A stretch of 24,607 bases of DNA from NCBI GenBank assembly GCA_020631675.1, contig JAHDGT010000010.1:1-24607 (forward strand), read 5' to 3'. Shown here in pieces: positions 7,512-15,028 of the stretch. Numbering within the stretch: position 1 is the stretch's first letter; each line of letters starts with the position of its first letter. The position numbers and the translations under genes were made by a program. The DNA is from Bacteroidota bacterium. Lineage in GTDB: Bacteria > Bacteroidota > Bacteroidia > Chitinophagales > UBA2359. The notes under the pieces were generated by a model. The model searched no databases, had not been told where the DNA came from, and worked only from the letters and a program-made list of their open reading frames with translations.

Positions 7512-9146
7512 ATGACCGAGAATATTGAACACCTAAAGAATGAAGACGCCATGAAACTGGCGGTCTCCAGCATGAAACAACGTTTGGCCAAAATCCATAA
7601 AGGAGGTGGTCAGAAGCGCATTGAAAAACATAAGGCGAAGGGCAAAATGACCGCTCGTGAAAGGGTGAAGGCATTGATCGATCGCGATTCGGAGTTCTTA
7701 GAGATCGGCGCGTTCGCTGGTTTTGAAATGTATAAGGAGTATGGAGGCTGTCCGGCTGGTGGGGTGATCACTGGTTTAGCTAGAGTCAGTGGCAGACTGT
7801 GCATGATCGTAGCTAATGATGCTACCGTAAAATCTGGTGCTTGGTTTCCGATCACGGCTAAGAAAAATTTACGTGCACAAGAGATCAGCATAGAGAACAA
7901 GATCCCAATTATATATTTGGTGGATAGCGCAGGGGTATTTTTACCCTTACAAGGAGATGTGTTCGCGGATAAAGAGCACTTCGGAAGAATGTTCCGCAAT
8001 AACTCGATCATGAGCAGTATGGGTATTCCGCAGATCGCTGCTATTATGGGCAGTTGTGTGGCAGGTGGTGCTTACCTACCCATTTTATCTGATGAGGCTT
8101 TGATCGTTGAAGGAACGGGTTCGGTCTTCCTAGCAGGACCTTATCTAGTAAAAGCTGCGATCGGTGAAAACGTGGAGGAAGAAGACTTAGGAGGTGCGAG
8201 CATGCATTCAGAGGTCAGTGGAGTGACTGACTATAAAATGCCTGATGATGCAACTTGCTTGGAAACCATTCGCGACCTAGTGAGTCGTTATGGCGAACGG
8301 GATAGAGCGGGTTTTGATAGAATTGAAGCCAAAGACCCGCAATTCCCTATTGAGGAGGTCTATCAGATATACCCGGAAGCAGGAGCCAAACCTTATGCTA
8401 TGATCGACCTGATCAAGCGCATGGTAGACGATTCTAAAATTACGCTCTATAAAGAAGGCTATGGCAAATCCATCATCTGTGGGTATGCGCGCATTGATGG
8501 CTGGTCTGTTGGTATTGTTGCCAATGACAGACAGGTTTTCAAAAGTGCCAAAGGCGAGATGCAATTCGGCGGTGTGATTTATAGCGATAGTGCGGATAAG
8601 GCTGCTCGTTTTATCATGAATTGCAATCAGAAGAAGATTCCTTTAGTATTTCTACATGATGTGAATGGCTTCATGGTAGGCAGTCGCTCAGAGCAAGGAG
8701 GCATCATAAAAGACGGGGCGAAAATGGTGAATGCCATGAGTAATTCCGTAGTGCCTAAGTTCACTGTAGTAGTAGGTAATTCATATGGCGCGGGTAACTA
8801 TGCCATGTGTGGCAAAGCTTATGATCCTCGCTTAATGATTGCTTGGCCGACTGCCAAAATAGCGGTGATGGGCGGTAAACAAGCGGCTAAAGTATTGCTA
8901 CAAATTCAAGTAGCCAGTAAAAAGAAAAGAGGAGAGACCGTAAGCGATGCGGAAAAGGATGCACTATTAAAAGAGATCACAGAACGTTACGAAAAACAAA
9001 CCTCGCCCTATTATGCCGCCGCCCGCCTTTGGGTAGATGCCATCATTGATCCTGCGGATACCCGCCAGTGGATCAGTCAGGGTATTGAAGCCGCTGATCA
9101 CGCACCCATTGAGCGTGCGTATAATGTAGGGATTTTGCAGACGTGA
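7512..9146 (+). CDS. Acyl-CoA carboxylase beta (carboxyltransferase) subunit, methylcrotonyl-CoA carboxylase-like
   Basis: A 545-aa biotin-dependent carboxyltransferase with two crotonase-fold halves. N half: KMTARERVKALID, VDSAGVFLPLQ, then IMGSCVAGGAYLPILSDEAL and GSVFLAGPYLVKAA. C half: FLHDVNGFMVGSRSEQGGII, VVVGNSYGAGNYAMCGKAYD and WPTAKIAVMGGKQAA. These Gly-rich oxyanion segments and the MCG-AYDPR form are closest to methylcrotonyl/propionyl-CoA carboxylase beta chains. It transfers carboxyl from carboxybiotin to an acyl-CoA in the cytoplasm (leucine or odd-chain/branched acid breakdown). The start is taken as the ATG at 7512: MTENIEHLKNEDAM fits the family, whereas the open frame back to 7452 overlaps the promoter box. 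No biotin carboxylase/alpha subunit is adjacent, so the substrate cannot be fixed from context. Confidence 0.93.
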   Translation: MTENIEHLKNEDAMKLAVSSMKQRLAKIHKGGGQKRIEKHKAKGKMTARERVKALIDRDSEFLEIGAFAGFEMYKEYGGCPAGGVITGLARVSGRLCMIVANDATVKSGAWFPITAKKNLRAQEISIENKIPIIYLVDSAGVFLPLQGDVFADKEHFGRMFRNNSIMSSMGIPQIAAIMGSCVAGGAYLPILSDEALIVEGTGSVFLAGPYLVKAAIGENVEEEDLGGASMHSEVSGVTDYKMPDDATCLETIRDLVSRYGERDRAGFDRIEAKDPQFPIEEVYQIYPEAGAKPYAMIDLIKRMVDDSKITLYKEGYGKSIICGYARIDGWSVGIVANDRQVFKSAKGEMQFGGVIYSDSADKAARFIMNCNQKKIPLVFLHDVNGFMVGSRSEQGGIIKDGAKMVNAMSNSVVPKFTVVVGNSYGAGNYAMCGKAYDPRLMIAWPTAKIAVMGGKQAAKVLLQIQVASKKKRGETVSDAEKDALLKEITERYEKQTSPYYAAARLWVDAIIDPADTRQWISQGIEAADHAPIERAYNVGILQT

Positions 9147-9167
9147 TAGTAACTTGAAAGAGTTTTC

Positions 9168-9303
9168 CGTGCGAGGGATAGGAGTGGAAATGAGGGGGCT
9201 AAGGAGCGCACTGAGCGGCGGCATAAAAAGGCGGCCCGGAGGTAGCCATTTTTATGCCTGCCAGCGAAGCAGCGAACAGCCGCCGAATTGCAACGGATAG
9301 CCC
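9168..9303 (-). repeat. Structured intergenic repeat, copy B
   Basis: On the minus strand it reads GGGCTATCCGTTGCAATTC ... CCACTCCTATCCCTCGCAC and aligns almost without gaps to copy C (14775-14910). The central stem on the plus strand is GGC-GGCATAAAAA (9217-9229) with TTTTTATGCC-T-GCC (9249-9262): 13 bp with one bulged base. It differs from copy C at two paired positions, both times with compensation. No coding frame is evident. It lies between the carboxylase stop and a large hairpin, in inverted orientation to copies A and C. Confidence 0.8.
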
Positions 9304-9304
9304 G

Positions 9305-9366
9305 GTTCATACCAAAAAAAAGAGAGCAGTTTTCTAAAAAACTGCTCTCTTTTTTTTGGTATGAAC
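9305..9366. terminator. 29-bp perfect bidirectional terminator between convergent genes
   Basis: Arms 9305-9333 and 9338-9366 are exact reverse complements with a 4-base loop (CTAA). The core AGAGAGCAG/CTGCTCTCT is flanked by A8 and T8, giving a U8 run in both directions. It separates the carboxylase (ends 9146, plus) from the PorU2-like gene (ends 9397, minus), so it can stop both. Confidence 0.88.
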
Positions 9367-9396
9367 GCACCCAACTGAAAAATCGAAATCTCTTAC

Positions 9397-12300
9397 TTAG
9401 CGCATCAAATACATTTTACCGATGCCTTTCTTGTGGAAGTAGGCATCTGAAGCATTGGCATTGTGTTCTATGCTTTCACCATTTAGGCGGGTAATGACGC
9501 GGTAGAGATAGACGCCATTAGCCAGTTGATCGCCATATTGATCTGTACCATCCCAGGCGAAATCGGTGATGTTTTCTCCAATATGGATCGGTCCTAATTC
9601 GCTTTGGTCAATTTCTCTGACCACGGTGCCATTAACGGTCATGATCTGGATCTTCATGTACTCTGGCACTTCTGATCCCGTTAGGGTGAACACGAAGCGT
9701 GTGGCGCTACTGAAGGGGTTCGGGTAGTTGATCACATTGGTGATCGTGGATTCTGTGATGACCTCAAAAGACACATTGAATTCGGCTTTGGCGAAGCTGT
9801 TGTCACTGCGGTCCTTGGCACGTACGCTCAACTCATACTGCCCATTTTGTGTGAAGCTGGGGTTGAGTTGTATGCGCGCTTGGTTGTTGCCTTCTAAAGC
9901 ATCTGTATCACTGGCAGGGATGAACTGAATGATCGGGTCATCAAAAGCAATGGACTGCTCATCAGTTGCTATACCGTTCTCATCAGGGTAGGTGAGGAAT
10001 AACTCATAATCGGCAGTGTCATTCAGTGCCAAATATGGGTTTTCATCAGTGATCTGAACGACGATCTCCGGACTCGCACTGACCAACTCTCCATCTAAAA
10101 TGTGCTCGCCATCAAAGGTGACTTCCACATAGGGGTTGATCTGGTCGCTTTCAATGTAGAAGGGTAGTGTGATCACATTGTTAAAGCTGTATTTCTCGCC
10201 AATGCCACTGCTTTCCGGGTTCAACTCCACTCGCAGCAAATGCTCCCCGCCGAAACCTACGGTATTCCAATCGAAGCTGATCTCGGCAGCCTCACCAGAC
10301 GTCATACTTGGGTAAGCAGGGTAGGAGATGGGGTGCTGCACATTCTCCTCATCAATAACGGTATAGCCTACCACTAAGCTGTCAATGCTGGTTTGCTCGG
10401 CATTGACCAGTGCGAGTTGTAATTCTAGGTTTTCGCCTTCTTGTAGTGTATCTTCTGTCAGGCTCAATAGCGCGCCTGCATTCAGTGCCACTTCTCTATA
10501 ACGATCAAAAGAAACGGTCCAGCTTTGTAGTTGCGGCATGGCGTAGTTGAGCGTATCCACGACTAAGGCCTTGAGTCGAACAAATGGATATTGCTCTGCA
10601 TCAATACTACTTAGGTCTAAATTGCCTTCACCACCTTCGGTGGTCAATAGCAAATCCGCTTCTGGATCAGCGGGTGTGTTCAAGCCCCAGACTTCTAGAT
10701 CAACCATAGCTTCATCTACTTGGTCAAAATTCCAATTCAGATTATCCCAACTCATGGCAGGGCCGACAGGTATGGAGGATATACTACCCACACCGGTATT
10801 CGTACTGAGGTCAATAGAAAAGTTGATCGGTGCCGATTGATCTGCTCCTTTAATCAATTGTGTCAGGCTGTAATCACCATATCGCTGACCAAAAGCGATA
10901 AAAGGCAGCTCGTCATTCAGACCCGATATCTGCTCAGCTGTTAGGCCGATGCTGCCTAAGAATACTTCGATGACATTATAGAAGGTGGTCGCAGTACTTT
11001 GCATCCAAGCCAAGTGGTCATCATGACTGCTGTACACCACTACATAATCACCCGTTTCTACTACGTTCAATAAGAAATTGGATAGGGAATCTAACTGTCC
11101 GGTCGACTCCCAGAAATTAGGTCCGGTATAAAACTCAAAAACGTATTTATCAAACGAACCACAGTGAATATTGCCATAAGTACCCTTACTGTCACAAGAC
11201 AAACCACTGATGTATTCTGATTTAAGCGGCTCTAAGTTCGGACCCGGTTTCAGTACGCTGAATACCAAACCACCCTTACAGTCTTGGCCAAAGGCATCAT
11301 ATAAGCAAGTACCTTCATTTAGCACACCTCCATTAAGTAGTACTGCTGCATTTTCAGGATTATCGTAATCATTGGTCACGCTAATGATGTTCTCATTGAT
11401 CTTGAATTCAAAATCACGAGCGATGCTATCCAGCAAGATATTGTTGTAATCATCTTTGATGTATTGGTAGTAGTGCTGTTGGTGCCAGCCCAGATCGCTA
11501 GAAGTAGGCAGGTAAGTAAAGCTTTGTACTTTCCAGCGGTAACTGCTGCCATCATCAGGTACGCTACTGCTACGCCAGTAGTAGGTGGTATTGGGTAGTA
11601 AGTCAAGTGTGGGTGTCCATGTGACCACACCACCCGGAGCACTGGTCGTATAGACCTCTTTAATACCGCTATCGAAATTTTCCGTTGTATCCAGCTCGAA
11701 CACATAAGGCAAGACCGGTAAAATCGGTTTACCCGTAGAGGCGTAAAGCGTCAGATCCGGATCATTGACAATGGCATGGTCGCAAGGGGCGATCGGGATC
11801 AATAGATCACTCAATACGAACATATTGCGAGAGATGCTATTGTTGTCTTCGCAATCTTCTTCAATTTCCTGGCCGTAATCAATTTCAATGAACAAGCTGT
11901 TCTCGCCAGTTACCAGATCCTCGTCACCCGTGGGTACCATAACAGTTAAGGTATCCGCATAAACAGGTGCGGGGAAACGTGCTGAGGCAGCAGTAGCCAG
12001 CACTGTGCCATCAGGCAAGGTACGAGCGATGTTCACCGTGATGGAATCACTGGTGGCTCTACCCAAATTGCGCACCACTACATTCACCGCGAATTCATCC
12101 AGATCAGAAGTGATCGTTAAAGGCGTTATGGTAACAGAGCTTTCATCCACATAAAACTCAGGTTTCTCCCAAATACCAATTCTGATCGCGGGATCCGCGT
12201 TCAAGGTGAAGGTCTGCGCATGCTCTTTTTGAGCAGCCGATTCCGGATTGTCGATGTATAGGTCGTAAATGGTTTTTTGCAATGCTTTACCTATCGGCAA

Positions 12301-14550
12301 TTCGTAGGTGTCTTTACTGAAGTTGGTATAGGCTTTCTCTAGGTAACGATCCAAGAAAGTAGGCGTACCAAAGGTGGAGGTGGCTAAAAAACCGATCGCG
12401 CCCACGCTATCCGCCAAAACGAAATTCTCACTCAAAGAAGGAATGATCTCGCCTGTGGAGGATTGAGTAGAATAGTCGTGTATATCACCCACTAAGCAGC
12501 TCGCTGCCATAAAGAAAGGGTACTTTCCGTAGTTGTTATATTCTTCCGGCTCTTTGATGTTCACCTGTAAGTTCTCCCCATAGCCATGACCAAAGAAAGT
12601 CATGATGGAGATACCGGCTTCGATCACATCATCAATACCCGCCTCATAATCGATCACATCCTCACTCAAGCTGTTGTAAGTCGCAACGATCCGGCCCGCC
12701 AACAAACTGTCCTCATAGATCGCTTTATATTTTTCGAGGTACTCCATAAAATCTTCCGCCTCGCTAAAGCTGAAGCCTCCAGCAATGTGCAAGCCGTCTT
12801 TCGTCCACAATCTATCTTCGGGCGTACAAGCTAAAACATCGTCCAAGGCTTCATAATCGATTACCTTGTCCAAGTACATGCGTACTTCATTGCTGTTGTA
12901 AGCAGGTATCCTTCCAACGGCTAATTGCGGGTAATACAAAGAGTCATTCTGAGCAGCAAGATTCACATCAGAAGGAGAGTTGCCATAAGTAGGCACCAAG
13001 CAAACCTCATTGAAACGGAAGTTGGTATTGGTGGCATCATAGCCCAAGCCTTTACCCAAGATCAATAGGTACTCGGGTGCTTCACTCCAATGCACCGCAC
13101 TATAATTAATGAAGTTGCGAATGGCGTAAGGATGCTTTTTGATTCCATAAGCATACTGATCGTATAATTGATCAATATCAACGGTCACCACATTGAAACC
13201 GCCCCCAGCTTCACTGGCTCTATAATCAGCATAGCGAGCCACCTGATCCACATCCCCCTGACGAAGCTTTTTGTGGGTGATAATGATGTAGTCACCTTGC
13301 GCACTACTGCCCGCATAATTGATGAAATCAACAGGAGTCAAATTTTCCACATAGCGCAGAGCGTAAAAAGGAGCAGCGGTTTGCGTGGTATTGCAAATGT
13401 ATAATCGGCGTTTAGCCGCACCACCAACAACTTGGGGTAAGAAGATTTTGTAGGTACCACTTTCCACCTCAGGCACAAAACGCAAATTATTGCTCAGATC
13501 ATATAAAATAGGAGCAGAACCCCCATTGAAATTCGTGATCTCAATGTACTTATCCTCATCATTGTTCAGCTCGAAATAATAATTGCGATCATTGTCAAAA
13601 TCAAAGCTATGCGGATAGTCGATCGTTACATAAGGCACTTTGAACTTATTCACCGCACTCATGTCGGTCAAAGAAGCAAAGCTCACATCCGTATTCCCGT
13701 CTTCCAGTAAACTTGTGGCAACCGCGAAGGAAATATCGATCATCTTATAGCCTTCAAAGAGATAATCCTCCTGTAGAACACCACTCACCGAAACATCCAC
13801 ATGGTGGTCCTCATAAACAAAGGCATCATTACTCCGACCAATTAATTTACTGCTAAGCGTAGCTAAAGCCGGAGCATCACTACCCAAGTAAACCGATTGC
13901 GTATTGACACTATATTCCTCTTCCGAGTCTTCATCTATCGTGTTACTCGCAAAACCCTCCCCGATTCCATAATCCGCCAAATACACTTTCTTACCTGATA
14001 CATTCGCAGGCTGACCCGCACTGAACGTCTGGGTCAGATCTCTATAGCCCTGATGCATAAAGAAAGTTTCCGGATCAGGAGTATCACTCAGTTCATTTGC
14101 TGCATCCTCATAATATGGGCCGCCAACACCCGGCGTGGCAACAATGAAATAAGCCGCAGTGTCCGTGAATAAACTTTCAAACACATTCGGCTGGTGACTC
14201 GGACTGGCATACAGTTGGGTATCAAAAGCACCGCTATTGCCTGCTGCGTAAAACTCCAAGAAATCGTCCTCTCCCATATCACCACTCGCAGTGCTATAGA
14301 AGGTGATCGCTTCCCCCTCATGGTAAATGCGCAGGTCGTCGCCATTAGTAGGCAAACCATTCTCTTCTAAAAGAGATTTCGTTACCCGATACAGCCCATC
14401 GTCTTCCACCATGAACTTATAGTGCGTCTTGGTATGGTCGATCCAATCGTTGGTGCTCTGTGCCTCAGCGATCGTACTCGAAAACAGGCACAATAAAACA
14501 GTCAGACCGCTAAGAACAACACTCAGCGATTGTGAAAAAAAATTCCTCAT
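9397..14550 (-). CDS. porU2: PorU2-like C25-family sortase, paralog 1, with its own T9SS tail
   Basis: A 1717-aa exported protein starting MRNFFSQSLSVVL, with signal peptide to AEA-Q. Residues about 420-800 form a C25 (gingipain-fold) peptidase: LLILGKG, QLAVGRIPAYN, catalytic His655 in FFGHG and Cys685 in AASCLVGD. A CARDB-like Ig domain (FAVNVVVRNLG) and Fn3-like strands (TYYWRSSS) follow. About 1085-1220 resembles an ILEI/FAM3 domain with four cysteines shared with the paralog. From about 1608 (NYPNPFSSATRF) a T9SS type A/FlgD-Ig tail ends GKMYLMR. In canonical T9SS, PorU removes cargo sorting domains and attaches A-LPS; this larger form fits the class annotated PorU2, whose role is not established. 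The start is the ATG at 14550, not the in-frame TTG at 14562. It lies downstream of its paralog but separated by 478 bases, so it may have its own promoter. Confidence 0.85.
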   Translation of the reverse strand: MRNFFSQSLSVVLSGLTVLLCLFSSTIAEAQSTNDWIDHTKTHYKFMVEDDGLYRVTKSLLEENGLPTNGDDLRIYHEGEAITFYSTASGDMGEDDFLEFYAAGNSGAFDTQLYASPSHQPNVFESLFTDTAAYFIVATPGVGGPYYEDAANELSDTPDPETFFMHQGYRDLTQTFSAGQPANVSGKKVYLADYGIGEGFASNTIDEDSEEEYSVNTQSVYLGSDAPALATLSSKLIGRSNDAFVYEDHHVDVSVSGVLQEDYLFEGYKMIDISFAVATSLLEDGNTDVSFASLTDMSAVNKFKVPYVTIDYPHSFDFDNDRNYYFELNNDEDKYIEITNFNGGSAPILYDLSNNLRFVPEVESGTYKIFLPQVVGGAAKRRLYICNTTQTAAPFYALRYVENLTPVDFINYAGSSAQGDYIIITHKKLRQGDVDQVARYADYRASEAGGGFNVVTVDIDQLYDQYAYGIKKHPYAIRNFINYSAVHWSEAPEYLLILGKGLGYDATNTNFRFNEVCLVPTYGNSPSDVNLAAQNDSLYYPQLAVGRIPAYNSNEVRMYLDKVIDYEALDDVLACTPEDRLWTKDGLHIAGGFSFSEAEDFMEYLEKYKAIYEDSLLAGRIVATYNSLSEDVIDYEAGIDDVIEAGISIMTFFGHGYGENLQVNIKEPEEYNNYGKYPFFMAASCLVGDIHDYSTQSSTGEIIPSLSENFVLADSVGAIGFLATSTFGTPTFLDRYLEKAYTNFSKDTYELPIGKALQKTIYDLYIDNPESAAQKEHAQTFTLNADPAIRIGIWEKPEFYVDESSVTITPLTITSDLDEFAVNVVVRNLGRATSDSITVNIARTLPDGTVLATAASARFPAPVYADTLTVMVPTGDEDLVTGENSLFIEIDYGQEIEEDCEDNNSISRNMFVLSDLLIPIAPCDHAIVNDPDLTLYASTGKPILPVLPYVFELDTTENFDSGIKEVYTTSAPGGVVTWTPTLDLLPNTTYYWRSSSVPDDGSSYRWKVQSFTYLPTSSDLGWHQQHYYQYIKDDYNNILLDSIARDFEFKINENIISVTNDYDNPENAAVLLNGGVLNEGTCLYDAFGQDCKGGLVFSVLKPGPNLEPLKSEYISGLSCDSKGTYGNIHCGSFDKYVFEFYTGPNFWESTGQLDSLSNFLLNVVETGDYVVVYSSHDDHLAWMQSTATTFYNVIEVFLGSIGLTAEQISGLNDELPFIAFGQRYGDYSLTQLIKGADQSAPINFSIDLSTNTGVGSISSIPVGPAMSWDNLNWNFDQVDEAMVDLEVWGLNTPADPEADLLLTTEGGEGNLDLSSIDAEQYPFVRLKALVVDTLNYAMPQLQSWTVSFDRYREVALNAGALLSLTEDTLQEGENLELQLALVNAEQTSIDSLVVGYTVIDEENVQHPISYPAYPSMTSGEAAEISFDWNTVGFGGEHLLRVELNPESSGIGEKYSFNNVITLPFYIESDQINPYVEVTFDGEHILDGELVSASPEIVVQITDENPYLALNDTADYELFLTYPDENGIATDEQSIAFDDPIIQFIPASDTDALEGNNQARIQLNPSFTQNGQYELSVRAKDRSDNSFAKAEFNVSFEVITESTITNVINYPNPFSSATRFVFTLTGSEVPEYMKIQIMTVNGTVVREIDQSELGPIHIGENITDFAWDGTDQYGDQLANGVYLYRVITRLNGESIEHNANASDAYFHKKGIGKMYLMR

Positions 14551-14577
14551 AGGTATATACAATACTTAGCACAACAG

Positions 14578-14619
14578 AGCGACGAACCCCATATTTTATT
14601 GTAATAAGAGTTCGTCGCT
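14578..14619. promoter_or_regulatory. 10-bp dyad in the leader of PorU2 paralog 1
   Basis: AGCGACGAAC (14578-14587) and GTTCGTCGCT (14610-14619) are exact inverted repeats with a 22-base AT-rich loop, 27 bases upstream of the ATG at 14550. It could be a 5'-UTR hairpin or an operator; nothing else indicates which. The rest of the 14620-14774 stretch has no clear feature. Confidence 0.4.
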
Positions 14620-14774
14620 ATGCTTGTGTGTTTTTTCTATTTCCATCAGGGCGCGTGCCCGCAATAAAAGCCTGCGCTAGCAGTTTGAAAATGATCGGCG
14701 TACAGCACGAAAGTCTCTATACTCAAGTCTCATGTCTCGAGTCTAAAAAAGCGCAAGCTTTCACTGCGTCCACC

Positions 14775-14910
14775 GGGCTATCCGTTGCAATTCAGCCACT
14801 GTTCGCTGCTTCGCTGGCAGGGCTAAAAATGGCTACCTCTGGGCCGCCTTTTTAGCCCGCCGCTCAGGATGCTCCTTAGCGGCTTCATTTCCACTCCTAT
14901 CCCTCGCGCG
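14775..14910 (+). repeat. Structured intergenic repeat, copy C
   Basis: It begins GGGCTATCCGTTGCAATTC and ends CCACTCCTATCCCTCGCGC. The stem is GGC-A-GGGCTAAAAA (14816-14829) with TTTTTAGCCC-GCC (14849-14861): 13 bp with one bulged A. A second small hairpin, GCCGCT/AGCGGC, follows in this copy only. It lies between the two PorU2-like genes in the only large gap of the cluster, and has no coding frame. Confidence 0.8.
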
Positions 14911-14919
14911 GGGAACTAA

Positions 14920-14992
14920 TTTTGAATGAGGTAATTCTGAATTTTGAATGAACCCAATAATTCAAAATTGATACATTCAAAATTCAAAATTT
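14920..14992. repeat. AT-rich repeated ATTTTGAAT block with 12-bp inverted repeat
   Basis: GAATTTTGAATG (14939-14950) is the exact reverse complement of CATTCAAAATTC (14974-14985). Further copies of TTTTGAAT/TTCAAAAT occur at about 14920, 14961 and 14986, so several hairpins are possible. It lies about 40 bases beyond the stop of PorU2 paralog 2 (which ends at 15029 on the minus strand) and may act as its 3' end. Confidence 0.5.
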
Positions 14993-15028
14993 GTAAGCGG
15001 ACACAGGCAATATGATTGCAATGACTAA

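Noticed and set aside
7314..7532. 72-codon minus-strand ORF
   Set aside because: It lies across the SRP RNA gene and both promoters; the RNA signature explains the sequence.
11376..11705. 109-codon minus-strand ORF and other long overlapping frames inside the two PorU2-like genes
   Set aside because: They overlap coding sequence with clear protein homology in another frame and show no recognisable domains.
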